Assembly: GCA_026413805.1 (NCBI GenBank)
Contig: JAOAKE010000023.1
Coordinates: 1 to 13,118, forward strand
Source: Microcaldota archaeon
GTDB lineage: Archaea > Micrarchaeota > Micrarchaeia > Anstonellales > Anstonellaceae
DNA: 13,118 nucleotides
Direction of reading: 5' to 3'
The notes beneath the pieces are model-generated. The model did no database searches. It was not told where the DNA came from and was given only the letters and a program-made list of their open reading frames with translations. Shown piece after piece: positions 1 to 6,981 of the stretch. The first letter of the stretch is position 1, and every line of letters begins with the position of its first letter. The translations under genes and the position numbers were made by a program.

Positions 1-578
1 CTACCCTGGGTACTGAGAGGGGCACGAAGATTACCTCTATTGGAACCAACGAGGCAACCCTCAAGGTGGCAAAGAAGATTGGCATGCCGACCTTCCAGTT
101 TGCCTATGCGGACACCTCAATCTCAACTGGCGCTGAGACCTACACCCTTGGCGTGGGAGAGAGCAAGGTGTTTGGAGGCGTGACTGTCAAGGTAAAGGCA
201 ATTGATGCAACTGCTGGAAGCTGCTCTGTGGTTGGGCCAGGCGGCACACCTGCCTGCACTGTGGACACCACTGGACTGACAGCAGTCATCAGGCCAAACA
301 ACGCCCCCTCTGTTGAAGTTAGCGAGCCGTTCAAGCTGCAATCCAAGCTGGTCTACAAAGACACAGATGGAGTGTCAGCAGGAGTGGCAATCTTGGTAGG
401 AGGACCTGAGGTCAACACCCTTACTAAGGAGGCTCTCCAGGCTACGCCAATCAACTTCAACGTGGACACTGTGGTGGTGAAGGAAATCGGCAACAGCAAG
501 ATTGTAGTTGCTGGAAAGACTGCTGAGGACACCCTCACTGCTGCAGACCAGTTCATTGCTGGCATCAGGAGGCAGTAA
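1..578 (+). CDS. S-layer protein, C-terminal part (5' end outside window)
   Basis: The frame is open from the left edge of the window to a TAA at 576-578, so this is the end of a longer gene and the internal GTG at 66 is not its start. About 190 codons are visible. The protein is rich in Thr, Val, Gly and Ala with beta-strand-like alternation and two nearby cysteines (GSCSVVGPGG, then TPAC). Near the end it carries VGGPEVNTLTKEAL (396-437) and, about 22 residues later, VVAGKTAEDTLTAADQFI. This paired ending (a VGGP-N segment, then a V-V-A-G-x-x-A-x-D-T segment) is what I know from the C-terminus of archaeal S-layer proteins of the methanococcal type. It would form the paracrystalline outer cell wall. 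Two terminator-like hairpins follow, as expected for a strongly expressed gene. The family call is recognition of the C-terminal pattern; the rest of the protein is not visible. Confidence 0.72.
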   Translation, partial: TLGTERGTKITSIGTNEATLKVAKKIGMPTFQFAYADTSISTGAETYTLGVGESKVFGGVTVKVKAIDATAGSCSVVGPGGTPACTVDTTGLTAVIRPNNAPSVEVSEPFKLQSKLVYKDTDGVSAGVAILVGGPEVNTLTKEALQATPINFNVDTVVVKEIGNSKIVVAGKTAEDTLTAADQFIAGIRRQ

Positions 579-592
579 GGACGCCAAATGGG

Positions 593-630
593 GCGCGCTG
601 CCAAGCGCGCTCCAACCCCCTTTTTTTCTT
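593..630 (+). terminator. Hairpin plus T-tract downstream of the S-layer gene
   Basis: Seven base pairs GCGCGCT/AGCGCGC (593-599 with 604-610) close a 4-base loop and are followed, after a C-rich spacer, by TTTTTTTCTTTTT. Archaeal RNA polymerase terminates at T-runs, and the hairpin makes this resemble a bacterial intrinsic terminator. Confidence 0.65.
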
Positions 631-639
631 TTTATAAAG

Positions 640-670
640 GCGGGGGAAACCCCGCTTTTTGCTTCTTTTT
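640..670 (+). terminator. Second hairpin (GAAA tetraloop) plus T-tract
   Basis: GCGGGG (640-645) pairs perfectly with CCCCGC (650-655) around a GAAA tetraloop, followed by TTTTTGCTTCTTTTT. It lies just after the first terminator-like hairpin, so termination here appears to be double. Confidence 0.6.
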
Positions 671-694
671 GTGCGCGGCGCTTTCAAGAATAGT

Positions 695-702
695 TATATA
701 AA
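695..702 (+). promoter_or_regulatory. TATA box for the 772-3390 gene pair
   Basis: TATATAAA is a strong archaeal TATA box. Transcription would start near 725, giving a leader of about 45 nt before the ATG at 772. Confidence 0.55.
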
Positions 703-771
703 TAGTGGCAGGCAGAAACAATAGGCTGCCCAAGAAGGCGACCTTTGGGTTTGCCAAGGCGGGGGATTGCT

Positions 772-2889
772 ATGTCTTTCTTGAAGCACGCAGTTGCATT
801 TGCCATTATGGTTTCTGTTTGCTTTGGGGCTTTTTCAATCCAGCCCTACCTTTACAGCGGGGAAAAGGAGTCAGATGCCTCTTATGTCAGCTTTCAGACA
901 GCCAACAACACCACCCTGAAGGTGGTAAAAATAAAGGGAGAGGCAGCGATGCTTCTTTTGGAGGACCAGCTGGTTTTGGAAAAGGAAAGAATCAGTGCTC
1001 TTTTGTCAGAGTATTACAAGGCAAAGTTCTACCCGACACAAGAAGAGCTTGACGAGATTAAAAACTATGCCGACTTGTTCAACAAGAGCAGGAATTACCC
1101 CACAAAATACGGGCCTGCTGAAAAGGTCTGCTATGGGGCAGGGACTTTCCTTGCCTATAAGCCGTGCAGCGACTATAACTCCTGCTTTTTGACTGCTTCC
1201 ATGGTTTGCAGCGTAACCCAGGCAAGCGGCTGCGCCCCAGATTTGCTCGCCCCACATATTTATGAATACAAAAAAGCGATAGACAAGCTGAACGAGGGAT
1301 ATTCTAAATTTTCAAGCGCATATTCAGGCCTGTCGTCATCCTCGCCAAGCCTCAAGCAGCTGCTGGAAGAAATGGAAGCTGGCTTTGACATGATGAAGGC
1401 AGGGGCTGATGAGGTCTCAAAAAGCAAGCTGAGGTTCCCAGACGATGTTTCAACCTGCCCTGATTGCATAGGGGTTTGCCCTGACCCCAAGTTTGACTAT
1501 AATTCCATAAATAGCGCAAAGGAGAAAATAGCCAAGCTAAAGGAAAAAAGCGCCACTTACTTGAACTTGGAAAAAGACGCTGAAAAAATTGCCATTTCCA
1601 CCTCAGAGCGGGTAAAATACAAAGAAGGCGAGGAAAAGGCAGTGATGTTCAGGCCGAGCTACCAGGGGGCGCTTGAAAGGTTTGAGGGGCTGAAGGCAAA
1701 GGCAATTGAGGCAAAGGCATTAGTTTCAGATGCGGACTTTGTTTCTGCTGCTGATTCCTTCCTGTCCAAAGAAGAGCTGCTGCAGCAGAAATTTGAAAAG
1801 AGGGACTTTGAAGGCTTTGAATCCCTGCTCTCCTCCTATGAGACTGCCGGCAGGACGCTTTCAGCAATGATTGAGGATGCAACTGAGCCTTACCAAAAAG
1901 CAATTGAGGCGCAGGATGAATGCGTTGACCAGATCATTCGGGCGCAGTGGAACGTCAATAGGCTGTCAAAATCTTCTGTGGATGCCTATGCCAGCTTGGT
2001 AGAAAGGCAGGAGGAGATAGACTCCAAATTCAACCCTCCGATGACTGCACAGCAATATGGCGAGCTTGCCAAATCATACCAGCAGCTTGGGATGGACGCC
2101 AAGGCATTTTCAGAGGCTGCAAAAAACAACCTTGAAGGCTCGGTATTCTTGCTTGGGAATGCCATAAGCCGAACCTCAGTAGATGGCGCAATGGCACTGG
2201 CATCCTCAATAGTGCCCATTTCGTTCAAGACGAGGCAGAGCGTTGCAAAGTATGTGCCTCCCTTGGTGCTTCTTGGGATAGACACCGCAATAATTGCGAT
2301 TGGGCTTTTGGGGTTTGTGGCTGCATTTTATTACTTCCATGGGTTTTTCAAAAACAAGCTGCTCATTTCGGGCTGGGTTCTCTCAATGCTGTTTTTTGTC
2401 CTGCTGGTGCTTGCAGGCTCAGCGGCTTTTTACGTGGTTGCGCTTTCAAGCGAGAGGCACTCTAACTTTGGAGACTTCATAACTTATGTTGACGCTTCAG
2501 GCGAGGCTGCCTTGATTGTGGAGTATGGCGATGCACCTCCAAGCGCAAGGGAGGCTATGGGTGAGTGCGCAGACCAGGTTGCCGAGCAGCTTTCCTCCAA
2601 AGGCAAGAGGGTTAGCAGCTACTATATTGACGGAGAGGGGTGCGAGGCAATAGTGCCTGTGCCGGCTGCCAATAACTCAACCAACAAGACATACCAGCGG
2701 ATAAGCGGAAAGAGCGCTGCCGAGTGCCTCAATTCCATCCCAGACATCCCGATTTTTGACTTGCAGTATTCGGAAAGCGGCGAGCCTCCTGTATTTACAA
2801 CTGTCGTCACAAAACAGGCAATAATCAAAGGCAACGCTGAATACTATGGAAAGAAACCCATGTGCGACCCTGCAAATGTACTTGGATGA
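772..2889 (+). CDS. Large envelope protein with two membrane segments and a cysteine-containing C-terminal domain, function unknown
   Basis: I do not recognise a named family. Starting at ATG 772 gives 705 residues and puts a clean signal peptide at the N-terminus (MSFLKHAVAFAIMVSVCFG); a G-rich stretch precedes the ATG. A TTG nine codons upstream would only bury the signal peptide. Residues about 50-490 are mostly charged and helix-rich, broken by two cysteine clusters (Cys 120, 132, 138, 146, 154; then a CPDCIGVC motif at 229-236) that could form disulfides or bind metal. Two hydrophobic segments at about 495-522 and 531-557 form a hairpin in the membrane. After them, residues 566-705 make a compact domain with Cys 599, 624, 652 and 698. 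That domain is homologous to the protein encoded immediately downstream. Both would sit on the outer face of the membrane. The downstream gene begins 9 bases after this stop, so the two are probably one transcript. Confidence 0.8.
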   Translation: MSFLKHAVAFAIMVSVCFGAFSIQPYLYSGEKESDASYVSFQTANNTTLKVVKIKGEAAMLLLEDQLVLEKERISALLSEYYKAKFYPTQEELDEIKNYADLFNKSRNYPTKYGPAEKVCYGAGTFLAYKPCSDYNSCFLTASMVCSVTQASGCAPDLLAPHIYEYKKAIDKLNEGYSKFSSAYSGLSSSSPSLKQLLEEMEAGFDMMKAGADEVSKSKLRFPDDVSTCPDCIGVCPDPKFDYNSINSAKEKIAKLKEKSATYLNLEKDAEKIAISTSERVKYKEGEEKAVMFRPSYQGALERFEGLKAKAIEAKALVSDADFVSAADSFLSKEELLQQKFEKRDFEGFESLLSSYETAGRTLSAMIEDATEPYQKAIEAQDECVDQIIRAQWNVNRLSKSSVDAYASLVERQEEIDSKFNPPMTAQQYGELAKSYQQLGMDAKAFSEAAKNNLEGSVFLLGNAISRTSVDGAMALASSIVPISFKTRQSVAKYVPPLVLLGIDTAIIAIGLLGFVAAFYYFHGFFKNKLLISGWVLSMLFFVLLVLAGSAAFYVVALSSERHSNFGDFITYVDASGEAALIVEYGDAPPSAREAMGECADQVAEQLSSKGKRVSSYYIDGEGCEAIVPVPAANNSTNKTYQRISGKSAAECLNSIPDIPIFDLQYSESGEPPVFTTVVTKQAIIKGNAEYYGKKPMCDPANVLG

Positions 2890-2898
2890 GGGAAATTA

Positions 2899-3390
2899 AT
2901 GGCGCTTTCAGAAAAGCAAAAGCAGGCATTGTTTGCCATCCTTGCAATGGCAGCCCTTGGTGCAGCTGCCTTTGTTTTTTTCTTTGCCCAAGAGCCTGAT
3001 TTTCCTTCAGACGGAAGTGAATTTTACCACAGGCTTGCAAGCTCAGGCAGGGTTGGGTTCCTCTATGACGTGCGCGGGGCTGACGAGCGGCAAATCCAGG
3101 GAATTTACCAGTGCGGGGTGGACATAATCTCTCGTGGGAGGGTGGCAGGGAAGGTAGTGGAAAACATTGCCTGTGACGAAGGCGGCTGCCTATTTGCCTC
3201 AAGCGAAGGGGGGAACAGGACCAGCATCATGACCTTTGAACAGGCAATCCGCCGCTTCTCTGATGCTCCCTACATACTCATTAAAGGAGGCGAAAGGCCC
3301 TCATACCAATTTTTCAAAAGGCACATGGAGATATATATCGGGAAGGGAGAGTGGAACGGCAGCTGCGACATTTCAGCAAAGGAGGGCTGA
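2899..3390 (+). CDS. Small membrane-anchored protein sharing a domain with its upstream neighbour, function unknown
   Basis: This 163-residue protein has one hydrophobic N-terminal segment (about residues 10-29, LFAILAMAALGAAAFVFFFA), then a soluble domain that should face outward. GAGGG lies 6 bases before the ATG. The soluble part lines up with the C-terminal domain of the preceding 705-residue protein: both have an SG-containing strand, then two cysteines exactly 25 residues apart (Cys72 and Cys97 here; 599 and 624 there), a following N-x-T sequon region, a proline-centred strand (APYILIKG here, IPIFDLQYS there), and an I-x-x-G-x-x-E/Y element before a final cysteine (156 here, 698 there). 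The spacing and order make paralogy likely. The two products may therefore interact or form one surface complex. No catalytic motif is apparent. Confidence 0.78.
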   Translation: MALSEKQKQALFAILAMAALGAAAFVFFFAQEPDFPSDGSEFYHRLASSGRVGFLYDVRGADERQIQGIYQCGVDIISRGRVAGKVVENIACDEGGCLFASSEGGNRTSIMTFEQAIRRFSDAPYILIKGGERPSYQFFKRHMEIYIGKGEWNGSCDISAKEG

Positions 3391-3398
3391 CGCGCAAC

Positions 3399-3406
3399 TA
3401 TTTTAA
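3399..3406 (+). promoter_or_regulatory. TATA box, leaderless promoter of tyrS
   Basis: TATTTTAA is centred about 27 bases before the ATG at 3430, so the predicted transcription start falls on the start codon. No Shine-Dalgarno-like sequence precedes this ATG, which agrees with a leaderless mRNA. Confidence 0.55.
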
Positions 3407-3429
3407 TCCCGCCATCCCAATTTTACGCC

Positions 3430-4494
3430 ATGGATATTGAGGCAAAGATGGCCCTTGTGCGAAAAAAGCCCATCTGCGAGATAATAACCGAGAGGGAGCT
3501 GCGCGAGCTTTTTGAAACTGCCAGCCGCCCAAAGCACTACATTGGGTTTGAGATATCTGGCAGGGTGCACCTTGGCTCAGGGCTGCTGACTGCCCTCATG
3601 CTCAAAGACTTCTTGAAGGCCGGGATAAGGCCTGCCATCTTCTTGGCAGATTACCACGCATGGATAAATGGAAAGCTCGGGGGAGACCTGGAAAGGATTC
3701 AAAAAGTGGCGAGGGAATATTTCAAGCCTGCCTTTGTTTCACTTGGGCTGGAGGAAGGAAAGGTAGAGTATATCCTTGCCTCAGAATTTTACCGCAAGGT
3801 TGGGCAGGATTACTGGAAGGAAGTGCTCAGGATATCCAAGGAAACCACCATTGCAAGGATGCTTCGCTGCACTACAATAATGGGGCGGACGCAGAAGGAA
3901 GCCTTGGACTGCGCCTCTATCCTTTATCCTGCAATGCAGTGCGCCGACATATTTGCCCTTGAAGTAGACATTGCCCATGCCGGAATGGACCAGCGCAAGG
4001 TCCATATGCTGTGCCGAGAGGTGGCTGAAAGGCAGAAGAAAAAGAAGCCCGTTGCAGCCCATCATCGGCTTTTAATGGGGCTTCAGGGGCCGCAAAAAAT
4101 GGGGTTTGAGGAAAATGAAAAGGAAGACGTTGAGGTTTCTTCAAAAATGAGCAAAAGCAAGCCAGACTCATGCATATTCATTGACGACTCAGAAGAGGAA
4201 ATAATGGCAAAGGTGCGCAAGGCATACTGCCCTGAAAAAGAAGCTGCAAACAACCCTGTTTTGGAAATGTGCGAGATGTTCCTGCTGCGGGAAGAGGGCT
4301 CTTCGCTTAAAATTGAGAGGCCCTCTAAATTCGGCGGGGATGTTGAGTTTTTCTCTTACAGCGAGCTTGAAAGGGCATATTCTTCAGGGAAGCTGCACCC
4401 TTCTGACTTGAAGGCGGCTGTTGCAAAGGGGATTGCAGCCATGCTTGAGCCTGCAAGAAAATTCTTCAAAGGAAGGGCAAAAATAGAGATTTAG
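3430..4494 (+). CDS. tyrS: Tyrosyl-tRNA synthetase
   Basis: This class I aminoacyl-tRNA synthetase attaches tyrosine to tRNA-Tyr in the cytoplasm. The 354-residue length fits archaeal TyrRS, which lacks the long bacterial C-terminal domain. Visible landmarks are YIGFEISGRVHLGSG (residues 37-51, tyrosine pocket and HIGH-like motif as HLGS), LADYHAWINGKLGGDL (72-87), QCADIFALEVDIAHAGMDQRK (from residue 170, containing the conserved Gln and Asp that read the tyrosine hydroxyl and the MDQRK element), and KMSKS at 239-243 followed by an acidic IDDSEEEI segment and KAYCP. The HLGS and KMSKSKP forms are those I associate with the Pyrococcus-like branch rather than the M. jannaschii type (HLGH, KMSSS). 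The end FGGD and LHPSDLK also match the family. The stop codon lies one base from the stop of the convergent gene on the minus strand. Confidence 0.96.
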   Translation: MDIEAKMALVRKKPICEIITERELRELFETASRPKHYIGFEISGRVHLGSGLLTALMLKDFLKAGIRPAIFLADYHAWINGKLGGDLERIQKVAREYFKPAFVSLGLEEGKVEYILASEFYRKVGQDYWKEVLRISKETTIARMLRCTTIMGRTQKEALDCASILYPAMQCADIFALEVDIAHAGMDQRKVHMLCREVAERQKKKKPVAAHHRLLMGLQGPQKMGFEENEKEDVEVSSKMSKSKPDSCIFIDDSEEEIMAKVRKAYCPEKEAANNPVLEMCEMFLLREEGSSLKIERPSKFGGDVEFFSYSELERAYSSGKLHPSDLKAAVAKGIAAMLEPARKFFKGRAKIEI

Positions 4495-4495
4495 G

Positions 4496-5155
4496 TCATG
4501 ATATCCCGAGGTCCTCAACGCATGGAGCGATAAGCTCGCCTGAAACCGACCTTATTGTGCCATGGCCTTCAAAAAGAGTGGCATAGTGGACGGTAAGCTT
4601 TTGAATTTGGAGCGTCTTTTGCCTCTCGCCTTCTACCTTGCAAGCCGTATATGGATAGCCTGCCTGGTAGAAGATGGATATCCCTATTGTTATCCTATCC
4701 CCAGGCTGCAAGATGTTGTCATGTTCATAATAATCATATCCGCGCCCATGCGGAGGGGCCAGGTAGACTCCATAGCTGCCCATTGCCTTTGTGGTCGTGA
4801 AAACGGTGTTTGTGTCGCCTGTAGCCTCGCCATAACTTTGAAAGACCAATGCTGACTGCGTCAGCCCTCCTGGGCTTATAGAAAGAATTTCAATTGGCTG
4901 GCCTCCCTTATTTTCAAAGGTAAGGACGAGGGTGTCAGTGTCAAAAAAAATCTCTGGAAAGTCGCCTGCTGCTGCATGCACTATTGCAAGCGGCTGCTGG
5001 GACTGCCAGAAAACTTGGTTTTGCTGAAGCCTTGCCTCTTCAGTAAGCGATGGGAAGAAGGCAAGCAAGGCAAGGACTATCAGGCCGACTATCATGACTG
5101 CTGCCAAAAGAATTAGATATTCTGTAGCCCCCTGCCCTGCAAGAAACCGTGGCAC
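4496..5155 (-). CDS. Class III signal peptide (archaeal type IV pilin-like) protein
   Basis: The 219-residue protein begins MPRFLAGQGATEYLILLAAV. A short N-terminus ending in Gly, then QGATEYLILLAAV and a long hydrophobic helix, is the class III signal (DUF361-type) of archaeal pilins. A prepilin peptidase of the EppA type would cut between Gly7 and Gln8, leaving the hydrophobic helix (about 8-33) to drive pilus assembly or membrane anchoring. The rest is a beta-rich outward domain with segments such as LVLTFENKGGQPIEILSI and two widely separated cysteines. The start is GTG at 5155: no ATG is available closer to the signal, and a TATA-like box is centred about 24 bases upstream, consistent with a leaderless transcript. 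A protein this long is more likely a minor pilin or adhesin than the major subunit; that is inference. Confidence 0.82.
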   Translation of the reverse strand: MPRFLAGQGATEYLILLAAVMIVGLIVLALLAFFPSLTEEARLQQNQVFWQSQQPLAIVHAAAGDFPEIFFDTDTLVLTFENKGGQPIEILSISPGGLTQSALVFQSYGEATGDTNTVFTTTKAMGSYGVYLAPPHGRGYDYYEHDNILQPGDRITIGISIFYQAGYPYTACKVEGERQKTLQIQKLTVHYATLFEGHGTIRSVSGELIAPCVEDLGIS

Positions 5156-5173
5156 AACTTCTTTGAGGAAGCT

Positions 5174-5183
5174 AATTTTAAAT
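5174..5183. promoter_or_regulatory. TATA-like box shared by two divergent leaderless genes
   Basis: AATTTTAAAT sits between the GTG at 5155 (minus) and the ATG at 5208 (plus). Its centre is about 24 bases from the minus start and about 29 from the plus start. No other AT-rich box lies in the 52-base gap, so the same box probably fires both ways. Confidence 0.5.
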
Positions 5184-5207
5184 CAGTTGGCAGAAAATAT
5201 CCCTTGT

Positions 5208-6980
5208 ATGAAAAAAATGCGGGCTTTTGCCTTTGCAGCATTCTTCCTATTGGCAGCCATGCCGATGGCCTTGAACCCTGCCTGCCCGCATGCAATCCGC
5301 ACAATAAATGTTGCAGCAGTCATAGGGGAAAGCGAAGGCGAAATCTTCCAGCTGGAAGTGGAAACCCGCCCAGGGACTGGGCAGATATATGCCTCAATCA
5401 ACCCAAAGATTGGGATTGCCACCCAAGAATCAGAGGAGGCAGGCGCCGACTATGCTTTTTCTACGGCAGGAATCAGAAGGAGTGATTGCGATGTCTTTTA
5501 CCGATTCCATGGAGATTTTGGGACCAACTCTATTGACGGGCCTTCTGCTGGGGCAGCAGCAGCAATTGCAACCAAGGCCGCCCTTACTGGCAAGAGCATA
5601 AGGCAGGACATAGTGATTACTGGCTCCCTTTCCAAAGATGGGATGGTTGGCGAGGTCGGAGGGGTGATTGAAAAGGCAGTGGCGGCATATGGGGCTGGTG
5701 CAAAATACATACTTGTCCCAAAAGTAAAGGTCCATGAGGCAATGCTGCTTTCCTCAATTTCAAAAGAAGGGGAGTTTTCAGCCATAGAGGTGGCGAATGT
5801 CTCAGAGGCTGAGAGGATTATGTTCTCTTCCCAGTCAGAGGCTTTCTCATGGCAGTTTGTGCCAGAGTCCAAGCCCCTGCCTGAAAACCTCACCCAGCTG
5901 GCCTTGGACAAGGACACCGCCCGCTTCTACCTTGTTGCAAAGAGGGTAGTGGATAGGCTGGAGAAAAAAGTCGCAGGAGTCCTTGGCGATTGGGAAGAAA
6001 AAAACAAAAAGGAGCATGCGTTTAGAAAATACTTTGAAAATGAGATACAAAAATACCGCCAACTTGTTGCAAAGGGATACTTATACACTGCTGCAAATTC
6101 TGCCTTTTTGCTTTCAATCGATGCGGAATACCTAAAGATTGCTGACTCAAAAATAGACGTTGACCAAGGCATCAGCAAGGCAAAAGATTGCCTCTCTTCG
6201 CTTGAGGCAGCGCCCAAGACTTATGAGAATTTCCACTGGGCAGCTGCTTCTGACCTGCGGTCCATTTGGGCTGAAAAAAAGCTCAATGAAACTGTCAAGG
6301 AGAGGGAAGACCAAGAGGGATACACTACCTTGAGAAACTTGCTTTTTGCAAATAGCTGGTGCGAGATTTCAGGTGAGCTTGCAGAGAATGCAAATGAGAT
6401 AGGGGGAAAGGGCGCAAATGAATCTGCCCTTTCAGGGCTGGCAGAGGAAAAGCTTGCGCAAGCAAACAAGACAATATCTGAGTCCAAGATAATTGATTAT
6501 GATGCCCTTTGGCATTACGAGGCTGGGTTGGAGGCGAGAAAGCGCGGGCTGTTCGGGGCTGCCATTTACGATGCAGTATATGCAAGGACGATGCAGGAGA
6601 TAACAGATAAAGGGGTAAAGGAGGAGAAAATAGGGGAGCTTCTTTCTTCCCAGCGGTCCTCGCTTTGGGGAAAAATATACTACAGCCAAGGCGCATACCT
6701 TTATGCTGACTCCAAGAAAGGCGGGGCAGGCCTCCCTGATGCCTACCGGCTTCTTAAATACTCGCAGGAGCTGGACAGGGCTTCGCTTGAGATTGACAGC
6801 ATGCTTTTAAGCACAGAAAAGAAAGAGAAGCCTGGCAGCAGCAATGCAGCGCCAATCCAAACTGATGAAGCCAGCGAATTTGACTGGGCAAAGCTTCTGC
6901 TGGTGTGCTTGCTTGCAGTTGGAATTGCAATTTGGTGGAAGGGCTCTTTTGGGAAGAAGGCAAAAAAGCGAGCTGGTTAA
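5208..6980 (+). CDS. Membrane-anchored Lon-type (S16) serine protease without an ATPase domain
   Basis: The 590-residue protein has an N-terminal hydrophobic segment (residues 5-22), a Lon-type protease domain (about 33-230), a long helix-rich region (about 245-550) and a C-terminal membrane segment (about 561-579) ending in a Lys/Arg tail. The catalytic serine is in IDGPSAG (Ser113), and the catalytic lysine is in VIEKAVAAYGAGAKYILVP (Lys156); their 43-residue spacing equals that of the Ser-Lys dyad of E. coli Lon. No Walker A or B motif is present, so it is not an ATP-dependent unfoldase. The basic tail suggests the C-terminus is inside and the protease outside, as in the predicted archaeal secreted S16 peptidases. 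The start at 5208 is chosen because it begins the hydrophobic segment and lies about 29 bases from a TATA-like box; the frame remains open upstream to 5094, but that stretch is antisense to the pilin gene. The substrate is unknown; the envelope proteins nearby are candidates. Confidence 0.88.
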   Translation: MKKMRAFAFAAFFLLAAMPMALNPACPHAIRTINVAAVIGESEGEIFQLEVETRPGTGQIYASINPKIGIATQESEEAGADYAFSTAGIRRSDCDVFYRFHGDFGTNSIDGPSAGAAAAIATKAALTGKSIRQDIVITGSLSKDGMVGEVGGVIEKAVAAYGAGAKYILVPKVKVHEAMLLSSISKEGEFSAIEVANVSEAERIMFSSQSEAFSWQFVPESKPLPENLTQLALDKDTARFYLVAKRVVDRLEKKVAGVLGDWEEKNKKEHAFRKYFENEIQKYRQLVAKGYLYTAANSAFLLSIDAEYLKIADSKIDVDQGISKAKDCLSSLEAAPKTYENFHWAAASDLRSIWAEKKLNETVKEREDQEGYTTLRNLLFANSWCEISGELAENANEIGGKGANESALSGLAEEKLAQANKTISESKIIDYDALWHYEAGLEARKRGLFGAAIYDAVYARTMQEITDKGVKEEKIGELLSSQRSSLWGKIYYSQGAYLYADSKKGGAGLPDAYRLLKYSQELDRASLEIDSMLLSTEKKEKPGSSNAAPIQTDEASEFDWAKLLLVCLLAVGIAIWWKGSFGKKAKKRAG

Positions 6981-6981
6981 G

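Noticed and set aside
66..68. GTG as the start of the first gene
   Set aside because: The frame stays open to the window edge and upstream codons read like S-layer sequence.
745..771. TTG start for the large envelope protein
   Set aside because: It would place nine charged or Pro/Gly residues before a clean signal peptide that begins at ATG 772.
5094..5207. Upstream start of the S16 protease frame
   Set aside because: This stretch overlaps the start of the divergent pilin gene and the shared promoter, and would bury the hydrophobic N-terminus.
6844..6981. Longer start of the ArgG-like frame
   Set aside because: The extension lies inside the protease gene; the ATG at 6982, just after the protease stop, begins where the family fold begins.
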